This document shows positions 26,971 through 35,970 of a stretch of 64,000 nucleotides of DNA, one piece after another. Numbering within the stretch: the stretch's first letter is position 1; each line of letters begins with the position of its first letter. The notes under the pieces are model-generated. The model had not been told where the DNA came from and did no database searches. It saw nothing but the letters and a program-made list of their open reading frames with translations. The stretch is taken from contig NZ_QLUW01000002.1 of assembly GCF_003268025.1 (NCBI RefSeq), positions 682,001-746,000 on the forward strand, written 5' to 3'. Both the position numbers and the translations under genes were made by a program. The DNA comes from Paenibacillus montanisoli. Lineage in GTDB: Bacteria; Bacillota; Bacilli; Paenibacillales; Paenibacillaceae.

Positions 26971-27765
26971 TCATAACGGAAGCAAATCGGTCATAACGAG
27001 CAGCGGAAATACGATCAGCCAGCTGTCGCAGCGGTCGAGTACGCCGCCATGTCCAGGCAATAAAGCACCGGTATCCTTGATTCCTCGAATCCGTTTGTAA
27101 GCCGACTGAATCAAATCTCCCAACTGGCCTGCAACAGCCGCGGTCAGACCGATGAGCAAAGCCCGGCTGATGGTAATGACATCGGGATAAACCAATGCAA
27201 AAACGACTGCGATGGCAAGTGCGAGCACAATACCGCCAATCGAGCCTTCAATTGTTTTGTTTGGGCTAATGGATGGCCACAGCTTATGTTTTCCGATCGC
27301 TCGCCCAGTAAAATAGGCTCCGATATCGGACGCCCAGATCGCACCGAACGCCATGCATGTCGTCAGCAGGCCATGCGATTCCGCGTTGCGGACCTCAAAC
27401 ATCGCATGAAAACCGTAACCTACATATAAAGCGCCGAGCAGCATCAAAGCGGCTCCGTCTATCGTGATCGCATTTTTCGTCAGAACGGTAACCGCAAGCA
27501 GCAGAAATAGCAGCAACCATAGCGTATGTATCGCTGCAGGCGACTCCAGTCCAATTTCATCCCATGGAATGAATAGAACCAGCATCCCCGCAAACCCGAT
27601 TAAAGACAACGGATGCGTGGCGGAGACGCCATTCATCCGCGCATATTCCTTAAATCCGATAACGGCAAGTAAAAGGAGGAGTGCAAAGAAAAACCATCCG
27701 CCGAGAACAGTTAAAAATATAAATGCCGCTCCGCCAATGAGGCCGGTAATAATTCGTTGTTTCAC
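26971..27765 (-). CDS. cdsA: Phosphatidate cytidylyltransferase
   Basis: Makes CDP-diacylglycerol from phosphatidate and CTP, the precursor of all phospholipids. It is a polytopic membrane protein of about eight hydrophobic segments. The CdsA signature near the C-terminus reads GIKDTGALLPGHGGVLDRCDS. The start at GTG 27765 gives MKQRIITGLIGG, the usual beginning of Bacillales homologues. A GTG 12 bases earlier has GGAG too close to it. The gene lies between uppS and dxr. Confidence 0.95.
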   Translation of the reverse strand: MKQRIITGLIGGAAFIFLTVLGGWFFFALLLLLAVIGFKEYARMNGVSATHPLSLIGFAGMLVLFIPWDEIGLESPAAIHTLWLLLFLLLAVTVLTKNAITIDGAALMLLGALYVGYGFHAMFEVRNAESHGLLTTCMAFGAIWASDIGAYFTGRAIGKHKLWPSISPNKTIEGSIGGIVLALAIAVVFALVYPDVITISRALLIGLTAAVAGQLGDLIQSAYKRIRGIKDTGALLPGHGGVLDRCDSWLIVFPLLVMTDLLPL

Positions 27766-27795
27766 CTGAAAGGACACGCTCCAGTAAGGCCGATT

Positions 27796-28563
27796 TTACA
27801 GTCCGCCGTAGCGTCGGCCGCGCCGCTGATATTCACGGACGGCTTCGTAAAAATGCTCTTCGGTAAACTCAGGCCAATAAACGTCTGTAAACCACATCTC
27901 GCTATAAGCGAGCTGCCAAAGCATAAAGTTGCTCAGCCGAAGCTCCCCGCTAGTACGGATCAGTAAATCCGGATCCGGGATGCCTGCTGAAAGAAGATGA
28001 GCCTCCATCGTGGATTCATCGATATCCGCCGGCGAAAGCTTGCCTTCGCTAACCGCTTGCCCAATATCTCGTACCGCTTCGATCATTTCTTTGCGGCTGC
28101 CGTAATTCAAGGCAAAGTTGAGAACCAAACCGTCATTGTTAGCGGTTTGGGCGATTGCCTCTTCGACCGCTTTCAACGTATGGTCCGGCAAATCTCCCTT
28201 ATGCCCCATCATGCGAACCTGCACGTTATTCTCGATGAGCTCTTTCAGCTCAATGGAGAGAAATTCCTGCGGCAGCTTCATTAGAAATTCCACTTCGGCC
28301 TTCGGCCGTTTCCAATTCTCCGTAGAGAAAGCATAGAGCGTCAAATATTTAACCCCAAGCCGGTCCGCAGCCATTGTGATCCGCTTAACCGTCTTCATGC
28401 CGGAGTGATGACCGGCCATTCTAGGCAATCCGCGGTTTTTGGCCCATCGGCCGTTGCCGTCCATAATGATGGCAATATGCTTCGGGATGGCTTCCGGATC
28501 AAGCGCCGGCGAAGTCGGTTTCGCAGACGCTTTTCCGAATAAAGCCTTTAGTCGCTGTAACAC
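27796..28563 (-). CDS. uppS: Isoprenyl transferase (undecaprenyl diphosphate synthase)
   Basis: Builds undecaprenyl diphosphate, the lipid carrier for peptidoglycan and teichoic acid synthesis. The 255 residues show AIIMDGNGRWAKNRGLPRMAGH, which holds the catalytic aspartate (Asp35) and the diphosphate-binding residues. LTLYAFSTENWKRP and the C-terminal LIRTSGELRLSNFMLWQLAY signature follow. The GTG at 28563 is preceded by GGGAGG with 8 bp spacing. A longer frame from 28602 would place this site inside the gene. Confidence 0.96.
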   Translation of the reverse strand: MLQRLKALFGKASAKPTSPALDPEAIPKHIAIIMDGNGRWAKNRGLPRMAGHHSGMKTVKRITMAADRLGVKYLTLYAFSTENWKRPKAEVEFLMKLPQEFLSIELKELIENNVQVRMMGHKGDLPDHTLKAVEEAIAQTANNDGLVLNFALNYGSRKEMIEAVRDIGQAVSEGKLSPADIDESTMEAHLLSAGIPDPDLLIRTSGELRLSNFMLWQLAYSEMWFTDVYWPEFTEEHFYEAVREYQRRGRRYGGL

Positions 28564-28603
28564 ATGCTCGTCCTCCCACGCTAACGTTGATTGATGCAAC
28601 AAA

Positions 28604-28621
28604 CCCCACCATTCGGAGGGG
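28604..28621 (-). terminator. Weak terminator-like hairpin after frr
   Basis: CCCCTCC, GAAT, GGTGGGG with one internal mismatch, followed by TTTGTTG on the minus strand, 15 bp after the frr stop. The T-tract is poor, so partial termination or simple mRNA structure is more likely than full termination. Confidence 0.35.
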
Positions 28622-28635
28622 CCGGAGAGCTTGCA

Positions 28636-29189
28636 TTATACTTCCATGATGTCTTTCTCTTTCGCAGCGAGTACTTTCTCAACCTCTGCGATGAATTTAT
28701 CCGTTGACTTCTGTACATCGTCTTGATGACGGCGCGACTCATCTTCGGAAAGCTCTGTTTTTTCGAGCTTCTTGATATCGTCGTTCGCATCGCGGCGCAC
28801 GTTACGAATGGCCACTTTTGCTTCTTCGCCGAATTTCTTCGTCATTTTGACGAGTTCTGTGCGGCGCTCTTCGGTCAGCATCGGAATGTTGATGCGAATG
28901 CTAACGCCATCGTTGGAAGGCGTCAAGCCGAGATCCGATTTCAAGATCGCTTTCTCGATCGCAGCTAAGGATGACTTATCCCACGGCTGAATCATGATCG
29001 TACGCGAGTCTGGCGTATTGATGTTCGCCAATTGGTTAACCGGCGTCATTGCTCCGTAATATTCAACTTGGACTCGGTCAAGCAGCGCCGGTGTAGCTCG
29101 GCCTGCGCGAAGCGTTGCAAGATCGCGTTTCAGGGCGCCGATCGCTTTCTCCATGCGCTCTTCGGCATTTTTTTTGATGGACTGTGGCA

Positions 29190-29190
<1 letters not shown>
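28636..29190 (-). CDS. frr: Ribosome recycling factor
   Basis: With EF-G, splits post-termination ribosomes. The 184-residue protein has the canonical length. It shows [50 protein letters not shown], and the C-terminal helix ending in KDIMEV. The ATG overlaps the pyrH stop codon by one base (TAATG), so the two are co-translated. Confidence 0.98.
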
Positions 29191-29939
<749 letters not shown>

Positions 29940-29998
29940 TTAACTTTGTTTAAAGGCCGTATACTGACATACAAAATTAGACCTATTTATAGGAAATA

Positions 29999-30018
29999 GG
30001 CGGGGCGAACGCCCCGCC
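29999..30018 (-). terminator. GC-rich hairpin after tsf, probable terminator or attenuator
   Basis: GGCGGGGC, GTTC, GCCCCGCC on the minus strand, about 20 bp after the tsf stop. The tail TATTTCCTATAAAT is not a clean T-run, and a second small CCTATTT/AAATAGG stem overlaps it. Partial termination between tsf and pyrH is plausible. Confidence 0.5.
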
Positions 30019-30036
30019 CCGCTACTTGCGTTCGGA

Positions 30037-30687
30037 TTACAATTTAGCTTGAGACATAACTTCTTGAACGAAGTTGTCTTCTTTTTTCTCAAGGCCTTCG
30101 CCAAGCTCGAAGCGAGCGAAACGACGGATAGAAATATTTTCTCCAATTGTGCTGATTTTTTCGTTCAGCAGCGTTTGGATAGTTTTGTCTGGATCTTTGA
30201 TGAACGCTTGCTCGAGCAAGCAGTATTCTTCGTAGTATTTGCTGATACGGCCTTCAACCATTTTCTCAACGATTTTTTCCGGCTTGCCTTCGTTCAGCGC
30301 TTGTGCTTTCAAGATTTCGCGCTCTTTGTTGAGCTCTTCTTGAGAAACTTCGTCGCGGCTTACAAACTTAGGGTTTGCTGCTGCGATTTGCATAGCGATG
30401 TCGCGAGCGAACTCGCGGAATTGATCGGTTTTACCTACGAAGTCTGTTTCGCAGTTGATTTCAACCAGAACGCCGATACGGCCGCCGGCGTGGATGTAAG
30501 ATTCTACTGTACCTTCTGTAGCTACACGGCCTGCTTTGTTCGCTGCAGCCGCCAGACCTTTTTCGCGAAGCAGGTCGACCGCTTTCGCGATGTCGCCGTT
30601 TGTTTCGTCAAGCGCTTTTTTGCAATCGAGCATACCTGCGCCTGTTCTTTCACGCAATTCTTTTACTGCACTAGCACTAACTGCCAT
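30037..30687 (-). CDS. tsf: Elongation factor Ts
   Basis: The nucleotide exchange factor of EF-Tu. At 216 residues it is a compact form compared with about 290 in many Bacillales, resembling the shorter EF-Ts forms that lack part of the dimerisation region. The N-terminal [20 protein letters not shown] and the core [20 protein letters not shown] are conserved. It ends [20 protein letters not shown]. The ATG at 30687 has AGGAGG upstream. It follows rpsB in the universal rpsB-tsf order. Confidence 0.96.
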   Translation of the reverse strand: MAVSASAVKELRERTGAGMLDCKKALDETNGDIAKAVDLLREKGLAAAANKAGRVATEGTVESYIHAGGRIGVLVEINCETDFVGKTDQFREFARDIAMQIAAANPKFVSRDEVSQEELNKEREILKAQALNEGKPEKIVEKMVEGRISKYYEEYCLLEQAFIKDPDKTIQTLLNEKISTIGENISIRRFARFELGEGLEKKEDNFVQEVMSQAKL

Positions 30688-30793
30688 GATGAAAACCTCC
30701 TGAAATGGTTGATTTTGGATCCATACATTCGAAAAAAGGATGGTGAGAGGTTTGCACCTTCTGACCACCCTTTCCAGTCGTATCTTAATTCAA

Positions 30794-31492
30794 TTAAGCC
30801 GTTGTTACTTCGCCTTGGCGCGATTCAACGATGGCATCAGCCATTTTCGCCGTCAGCAATTTAACTGCACGGATTGCATCGTCGTTACCTGGGATAACGT
30901 AGTCGATTTCGTCCGGATCGCAGTTTGTATCAACGATACCAACGATTGGGATACCAAGTTTGCGAGCTTCAGCAACCGCGATGCGCTCTTTGCGCGGGTC
31001 GATGACGAACAGTGCGCTTGGCAGGCCTCTCATGCCTTTGATACCGCCGAGGAATTTCTCAAGACGATCTTTCTCTTTACGGAGAATGATGACTTCTTTC
31101 TTAGGAAGAACGTCGAAAGTGCCGTCCTCTTCCCACTTCTCGAGCGTTTTCAGACGATCGATACGTTTTTGGATTGTTGAGAAGTTAGTCAGCGTACCGC
31201 CGAGCCAACGTTGGTTGATATAGAAGTTGCCGCAACGCTCTGCTTCTTCTTTAACCGAATCTTGAGCTTGTTTCTTAGTACCTACGAAGAGAATCGTTCC
31301 GCCTTCTTCGCCGATCGAACGTACGAAGTTGTAAGCTTCTTCGACTTTCTTAACTGTTTTTTGCAAGTCAATAATGTAAATCCCGTTACGTTCTGTGAAG
31401 ATATAACGATCCATTTTCGGGTTCCAACGACGTGTTTGGTGACCGAAGTGTACCCCAGCTTCTAGAAGCTGCTTCATGGAAATTACCGCCAT
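30794..31492 (-). CDS. rpsB: 30S ribosomal protein S2
   Basis: A late-assembling 30S protein that binds S1-like partners near the mRNA exit. The 232 residues include [56 protein letters not shown] and the C-terminal [20 protein letters not shown]. The ATG at 31492 lies 10 bp after AGGAGG; an ATG 54 bases upstream is in leader sequence. It has its own SigA promoter. Confidence 0.98.
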   Translation of the reverse strand: MAVISMKQLLEAGVHFGHQTRRWNPKMDRYIFTERNGIYIIDLQKTVKKVEEAYNFVRSIGEEGGTILFVGTKKQAQDSVKEEAERCGNFYINQRWLGGTLTNFSTIQKRIDRLKTLEKWEEDGTFDVLPKKEVIILRKEKDRLEKFLGGIKGMRGLPSALFVIDPRKERIAVAEARKLGIPIVGIVDTNCDPDEIDYVIPGNDDAIRAVKLLTAKMADAIVESRQGEVTTA

Positions 31493-31558
31493 CTCTTCAA
31501 CACCTCCTGTTAAATGGTTTTTAGTGGTTACCTCCGCCAATCGCATCTTTCGTCATCA

Positions 31559-31575
31559 CTTCGACCGGGTCGAAG
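31559..31575. promoter_or_regulatory. Hairpin in the rpsB leader
   Basis: CTTCGAC, CCG, GTCGAAG on the minus strand: a perfect 7 bp stem about 50 bp after the -10 box and 65 bp before the rpsB start. It may belong to an S2 autoregulatory leader. This is inferred only from its position. Confidence 0.4.
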
Positions 31576-31621
31576 CACCAATGGCGAAATTAATCGGCGT
31601 GTGTTTTTAACACCGTCAATT

Positions 31622-31651
31622 ACTATACCACATCATAATGCACCGTTGCAA
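31622..31651 (-). promoter_or_regulatory. SigA promoter of rpsB-tsf
   Basis: TTGCAA, 18 bp, then TATAGT on the minus strand with TG one base upstream of the -10 box (TGGTATAGT). Leader length to rpsB is about 125 nt. Confidence 0.8.
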
Positions 31652-31694
31652 CCTCGATTGACAGGTTTTGAGACCCGATTCTGGACGAGCCGCC

Positions 31695-32192
31695 TTATTG
31701 ACCGGAGGCGGGCATATCCGCTTCGGATGAGTTCGGTTTGCTGGTGATCACGTTACGAACTTGATCCATGGATAACCCGGCTTTAAAAGCAAAATAACCT
31801 GCACGTATCTTCGTGTTACGCATCAGGTCGATAAAAGCTTGCTTATCCGAAATAACGCCCTTCGCTTCCAATTGATCCGCCGTCTCCGTAATGTTTGAAT
31901 TCGGAGGAATCCGCACGACAGTCGATTTTGCGGCTGATTCTTTGTCCTTCTTGGCGGACGCCGCTTCCTTTTGCAGCTGTTGTTGCTGCTTCAGCTCGTC
32001 TTCAACCCGCTTGCGCTCATCGGCGACCGCTTTATCCAACTCTTCTTGCGAATAGGCGAGCGGCTCCGAGATGTCTTGAGTAAGCGGATCGGGCACGTTC
32101 ACCTGTTTCTCGCCAATCAGCATGAGCTGGAGCAGCGCTGCGCCGATCATAATGCCGATTCCGACGCCAAATAGAAAAATCCGTTTATTCAT
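31695..32192 (-). CDS. Small single-pass membrane protein with an MltG-N-terminal-like domain, function unknown
   Basis: 165 residues: an N-terminal membrane segment (IFLFGVGIGIMIGAALLQLM, about 5-24), a charged coiled-coil-like stretch rich in Glu, Lys and Gln (about 45-90), and a C-terminal domain. The domain reads VRIPPNSNITETADQLEAKG, VISDKQAFIDLMRN, AGYFAFKAGLSMDQVRNVI. This resembles the LysM-like N-terminal module of the lytic transglycosylase MltG/YceG, but the catalytic YceG domain is absent. It is the last gene of the fla/che run, overlapping the upstream gene by 8 bp. The domain assignment is my pattern match and no function is claimed. Confidence 0.75.
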   Translation of the reverse strand: MNKRIFLFGVGIGIMIGAALLQLMLIGEKQVNVPDPLTQDISEPLAYSQEELDKAVADERKRVEDELKQQQQLQKEAASAKKDKESAAKSTVVRIPPNSNITETADQLEAKGVISDKQAFIDLMRNTKIRAGYFAFKAGLSMDQVRNVITSKPNSSEADMPASGQ

Positions 32193-32739
32193 GGCGGGCC
32201 GCTTCCTCCTGCTTCGACAGCTGCAAAATCAGCTGTACCTCGCCTTTGTTTCTGCCTAGCTTCTTGGCAATCGCATCGATGGATTTGCCGCTTTGATACA
32301 GCTCGAACAGCTCGGCATAACGGTGGCGGATCGACAAGCTTGATTCTTCGGGCACTGCGGGATCAGCCTCGCTGATCGGTTCGATGTTCGATAACGGTTG
32401 TACAACAGGCTGCTGGCGCACCGATGCCGCATCATATAGATTCGCTTGGGCAGCCAGAAGCTGCTCAAGCTCGGCGCACCTGTTCTCCAGCTGCTCAATA
32501 CGCTCATCGCGCTTCTTCGTCTGCAGCTGCGCTTCTCGGGCGGACTTGCTTACCAGATCGGCAAGCTCCCGATTATCCGCTTCCATATTCTCCATAAACT
32601 GCTCCAGCGCCGTTTCCATATTACGAACGGTTTGGGTCGAATCGTCCTGCTTGACGCTTGCTGCCCTGCGGGGCAGTATGGCAGCACAGACGACTACGAT
32701 ACCGCCGATGAGCATGATCGTTTGCCATGATTCCATCAT
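32185..32739 (-). CDS. SwrB/DUF6115-like membrane-anchored protein
   Basis: 184 residues: an N-terminal membrane anchor (MLIGGIVVVCAAIL, about 9-22), a long Glu/Gln/Lys-rich coiled coil (about 35-95), a Pro/Val linker and a C-terminal helix-turn-helix-like module. That module reads ELYQSGKSIDAIAKKLG then RNKGEVQLILQLSKQ. The layout and its place after sigD match B. subtilis SwrB (YlxL), which promotes flagellar export-gate activation and swarming. Sequence identity cannot be measured here, so I leave the symbol blank. It starts 21 bp after a possible 22-codon reading frame. Confidence 0.8.
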   Translation of the reverse strand: MMESWQTIMLIGGIVVVCAAILPRRAASVKQDDSTQTVRNMETALEQFMENMEADNRELADLVSKSAREAQLQTKKRDERIEQLENRCAELEQLLAAQANLYDAASVRQQPVVQPLSNIEPISEADPAVPEESSLSIRHRYAELFELYQSGKSIDAIAKKLGRNKGEVQLILQLSKQEEAARHE

Positions 32740-32760
32740 TATTCACCTGCAATTTCGTCG

Positions 32761-32829
32761 CTACATTGAAATATCGATATGCTTTCCTTTATAAGGATGC
32801 TTTTGCTGTTCTTGAACTGACTCAGACAT
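32761..32829 (-). CDS. Possible 22-residue peptide between fapA-like gene and SwrB-like gene
   Basis: A short frame begins MSESVQEQQKH and ends PYKGKHIDISM before a TAG stop. Its ATG overlaps the stop of the FapA-like gene (ATGTCTGA), the arrangement seen for coupled genes elsewhere in this operon, and it nearly fills the 82 bp gap before the next gene. There is no clear Shine-Dalgarno site, so translation would depend on coupling. It could be chance; conservation in related genomes would decide. Confidence 0.35.
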   Translation of the reverse strand: MSESVQEQQKHPYKGKHIDISM

Positions 32830-34228
32830 AAGGAGCCATGACGATATCGCCTTCGGAATATCGAAACGAGACCCGCTGGGCTGTGTCTTTGACATAACGG
32901 ATGTACCGGCCGATTACGATCTTAATGCCGCCGTAAACGACGTTCACCGCATCGACTCTTGCGCGGTCCGTGTCTTCAAGCGACCTCTCGATTTCGAGCA
33001 CGCGGTCCTTAGCTCGAGCGATTTCTTCAATCGTAGCCCGCTTCGTCGAGCTCAGCTTCATGCGCAGCGCCAATTTGTCCTGAGACAGTTGTCCGGCCGC
33101 GACTAATTGATCCAACAGATTGAGCGCTTTCTCCGTTTTATCTAGATTGTCCGCAGCCTGCTTGTTCTGCGCCCGAAGCTCCGTCAGCTCCGCTCTTAAT
33201 TCCGGTCGCACGCCAACTTCGATCGTGGTAGCCGTCGACATCGTGTTGCCGATCGTTCTCGCTACGACCCGATCGCCGGCTTGAACGATGCCGCCGACGA
33301 TCAACCCTTTCGCACCGCTGCAGATGACGTTCCTTCCCGCGCGCACATGGGAATGCATGATGCTCTGGGAGACGATAACATCCTCGCCGGCCGTTACGTT
33401 GCTGTCTTGAATGAAGGAGCTCTTTACATTGCGTGCAGCTTTTATGGATCCTTTATTGCTTGCGAGTATGCCTCCGGTAATTTCAATCGAGCCATCCGAT
33501 TCCAGTATCGCGCCTTCAACGCCGCCGACAATTCGAATATCGCCGGAAGCTTTTATTTTAAAGCCCGTCAATACGTTGCCGCGAACGACGACCGTACCGA
33601 CAAAGTCGATGTTGCCGATCTTATAATCGACGTCTCCCTTAACCTCATAGACCGGAAATACGTTGATTTTGCTCTTGTCCGTGAGTGTAATGAGCCCGTC
33701 GATCGTAGCGTACAAAGCGGTTTGCTCCGGGTTAAGCACGACATTTTTGCCGATTTTGAAGTAGGCTTCCTTCCCGTTTCGGCAAGCAATCGGCTCGCCG
33801 GTTACCGCGATGCCGTCTTTTCCCTGGTTGGCCATGACTCTCTCCGCGATAAGCTGGCCCCGTCTGACGTTCTTTAACTGCGTCACTTCTTTAAAATCGA
33901 TCTTGCCGTCTTCGAGTTCAACCGGGCGGTACACGCCTTCGTTCATATCATACGAGTACTTGATGTATCCGTCCTCGCCGCTAACCGGCGGCTCGCCTTG
34001 CGCGATTACATGCTGGCTGTAAAAATGCGCGCTCGGGCATTGAACGATCTTGCTGAGTATATCGTGCCGGATGCCATGGCGGATGCCGTGACTTTTCAAA
34101 AACTCTTCGAGTTGGCTTAGCGTGCACGAAAACTTCTCATCCGCAACATTAAATTGAAGCGTAGCGGTCAGTTTATCTTGGGCAAGCTGAACAACGAGAT
34201 GCGATTGTAGCGTTTCAGACGTAGTCAA
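32822..34228 (-). CDS. FapA (DUF342) family protein
   Basis: 468 residues. An N-terminal domain (to about 160) is followed by a right-handed beta-helix-like DUF342 core with regular short strands: DYKIGNIDFVGTVVVRGNVL, GFKIKASGDIRIVGGVEGAI, GSIEITGGILASNKGSIKAA. A coiled coil (RAELTELRAQNKQAADNLDK) and a small beta-rich C-terminus follow. FapA proteins are polymer- or scaffold-like and some influence flagellation, but their role is poorly known. I chose the TTG at 34228, 7 bp after GGGAGG. It lies 21 bp after sigD. Confidence 0.88.
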   Translation of the reverse strand: MTTSETLQSHLVVQLAQDKLTATLQFNVADEKFSCTLSQLEEFLKSHGIRHGIRHDILSKIVQCPSAHFYSQHVIAQGEPPVSGEDGYIKYSYDMNEGVYRPVELEDGKIDFKEVTQLKNVRRGQLIAERVMANQGKDGIAVTGEPIACRNGKEAYFKIGKNVVLNPEQTALYATIDGLITLTDKSKINVFPVYEVKGDVDYKIGNIDFVGTVVVRGNVLTGFKIKASGDIRIVGGVEGAILESDGSIEITGGILASNKGSIKAARNVKSSFIQDSNVTAGEDVIVSQSIMHSHVRAGRNVICSGAKGLIVGGIVQAGDRVVARTIGNTMSTATTIEVGVRPELRAELTELRAQNKQAADNLDKTEKALNLLDQLVAAGQLSQDKLALRMKLSSTKRATIEEIARAKDRVLEIERSLEDTDRARVDAVNVVYGGIKIVIGRYIRYVKDTAQRVSFRYSEGDIVMAPYV

Positions 34229-34249
34229 TAATGGCCCTCCCATATTGAG

Positions 34250-35035
34250 TTAATGCTGCATTAATTGATCCTTTTGTTTTTCCAATGCACCCCGTAGTCT
34301 CAAAATTGCTTTCGAATGAAGCTGTGAGATCCGCGATGGCGACAACGACATCACTTCGGCGATTTCACTGAGTGACAGTTCTTCGTAATAGAAAAGAGAA
34401 ACGACGGTTCTTTCTTTTTCGGTTAAACGGTCGATCCCGCGTATGAGCGATTCCTTCAAATAAAATTCATGCACCTTGTAGTCCGGGTTTTTCGCCTTCT
34501 CGTCGACCAGCAGGGACAATCTTGTCTCCGACTCTTCCTCGCGGATCGGATCCTCGAGCGAACACACGGTCGTCACGGCAATCTCCTGCTGCATGACGCC
34601 AAATTCTTTCTCGGAAACATCTAAATAATGGCTGACTTCCGCATCCGACACTGAGCGCATATACTGCTGCTCGAGCAGCTGGTAGGCCTCCTCGATACGC
34701 TTGGCCTTCTCTCGTACCGAACGGGGCACCCAATCGCCCTGGCGGAGTCCATCGATAATGGCTCCCCGAATTCTCCAAGATGCGTACGTTTCGAATTGCA
34801 GACCGCGTCTGTAATCGAATTTTTCGATCGCATCGATCAGCCCCATAACCCCGTTGCTTGCAAGATCATCCTTGGACACGTTTTTCGGCAATCCGATGGC
34901 CATGCGATTGCTCACATAATCAACCAGCGTTAAATATTGCTCGATTAGCCGTTTCTTTGACTCCATGTCCCCGTCTTCTTTCCACTTCCGCCAAATCTCG
35001 ATATTAGACAAATGAGGGGCTTTCGGCTCAATCAT
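34250..35035 (-). CDS. sigD: RNA polymerase sigma factor SigD (FliA/WhiG type)
   Basis: Directs transcription of late flagellar, chemotaxis and autolysin genes after hook completion. The 261-residue protein has region 2 (MAIGLPKNVSKDDLASNGVM, then FETYASWRIRGAIIDGLRQGDWVPRSVR), region 3 and region 4 (LTEKERTVVSLFYYEELSLS, then EIAEVMSLSPSRISQLHSKA). AGGAGGG lies 8 bp before the ATG. It is near the distal end of the fla/che operon, as in B. subtilis, where position strongly affects its level and the switch between motile and chaining cells. Its anti-sigma factor FlgM is not in this window. Confidence 0.96.
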   Translation of the reverse strand: MIEPKAPHLSNIEIWRKWKEDGDMESKKRLIEQYLTLVDYVSNRMAIGLPKNVSKDDLASNGVMGLIDAIEKFDYRRGLQFETYASWRIRGAIIDGLRQGDWVPRSVREKAKRIEEAYQLLEQQYMRSVSDAEVSHYLDVSEKEFGVMQQEIAVTTVCSLEDPIREEESETRLSLLVDEKAKNPDYKVHEFYLKESLIRGIDRLTEKERTVVSLFYYEELSLSEIAEVMSLSPSRISQLHSKAILRLRGALEKQKDQLMQH

Positions 35036-35039
35036 CGGT

Positions 35040-35474
35040 TCACCCTCCTGTTAGGTGACGTATTGCTTTTGCCAATTCTTCCGGCTCTCTGTTCTGCGTT
35101 GATACTAATTTCGGAGGTTTCAGCGGTTGAAATATCGGTTGTTGGCCTAATTCAAGCACTACGTTTCCATCCATTTGATTTTTAAGCAATTCATTCAATT
35201 CATCGCTCTGATCCGGCGTTGCATAGTCGACCGCTTGCCCTTTAGCACTCTCGTCGCTAACCGTCTGCCGATAAGCAGCGGCAGCCGACGTGCGGGGCGT
35301 TAAGGTTAATGCCGCAAGAACCCGGAATAGAAAAGCCAGTGCAAAAAAAGCAAGAAATGCGTATAGGCACCGGAGACTGGTAATCGCCAGCCCATTCCTG
35401 CCCAGCGAAAAAATAAGCGTAAGCAAACTGCCGCCGACTCCAAGCGTCACATTCCAGCGCCATGACCCAACCAT
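35040..35474 (-). CDS. Two-TM membrane protein of unknown function between cheD and sigD
   Basis: 144 residues with two hydrophobic segments (about 8-30 and 35-57, the second reading LYAFLAFFALAFLFRVLAAL), then a cytoplasmic-looking hydrophilic tail of about 85 residues containing DQSDELNELLKNQMDGNVVL. I do not recognise a named family. AGGAG precedes the ATG. It lies only 4 bp before sigD and 1 bp after cheD, so it is fully embedded in the operon. B. subtilis has no gene at this place. A role in motility is suggested only by context. Confidence 0.8.
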   Translation of the reverse strand: MVGSWRWNVTLGVGGSLLTLIFSLGRNGLAITSLRCLYAFLAFFALAFLFRVLAALTLTPRTSAAAAYRQTVSDESAKGQAVDYATPDQSDELNELLKNQMDGNVVLELGQQPIFQPLKPPKLVSTQNREPEELAKAIRHLTGG

Positions 35475-35475
35475 G

Positions 35476-35970
35476 TTAAATCTCCTTTACTCCTTGCTGC
35501 ACGCTGCGGATGACAAGCACGCCGCTTGAACTGTTGAATTCAATCGTTCTCCCGTAGTTAGCGCCGGTATCCTCCGCAATGAGAGGAATCGAAAACTGAC
35601 GCAGCATCTCTTTGCAGGACTCGACATTGCGCGGACCGATCCGCATCGAGTCACTTTTCGAGTTGAAAGCGAACATTTGCGCGCCGCCTGCCATTTTGGC
35701 TACGAATCTTCTCGGTTCTGCGCCTGCCTGCTTCATGAGCCCAATCAAATGAGGTAATGACGTATCCGCATATTTGGCGATATTGATCGGAGTCTCTCTT
35801 GCGATCTCCGAGGATGGCAGCATCACATGCACCATGCCCGCCACCTTGGAGCGTTCGTCAAACAAAGTCAAGCCAACGCATGAGCCGAGCCCCGTCGTTT
35901 TCAAAATTGCGCCGGTCGTCGCAATCTGCATGTCGGCCATGCCCACTTTCACGAAATTTTCCTGCATCAT
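35476..35970 (-). CDS. cheD: Chemoreceptor glutamine deamidase CheD
   Basis: Deamidates glutamines on chemoreceptors and binds CheC, boosting its phosphatase activity. The 164 residues show the catalytic cysteine in TTGLGSCVGLTLFD, the histidine in GMVHVMLP, and the AKMAGGAQMF and IGPRNVESC motifs. It overlaps cheC by 4 bp, consistent with the CheC-CheD heterodimer. Family length is normal. Confidence 0.96.
   Translation of the reverse strand: MMQENFVKVGMADMQIATTGAILKTTGLGSCVGLTLFDERSKVAGMVHVMLPSSEIARETPINIAKYADTSLPHLIGLMKQAGAEPRRFVAKMAGGAQMFAFNSKSDSMRIGPRNVESCKEMLRQFSIPLIAEDTGANYGRTIEFNSSSGVLVIRSVQQGVKEI

Noticed and set aside
31652-31694. Terminator at the end of the fla/che operon
   Set aside because: Only a 5 bp AACCT/AGGTT stem is present and no T-run follows; read-through into rpsB remains possible.
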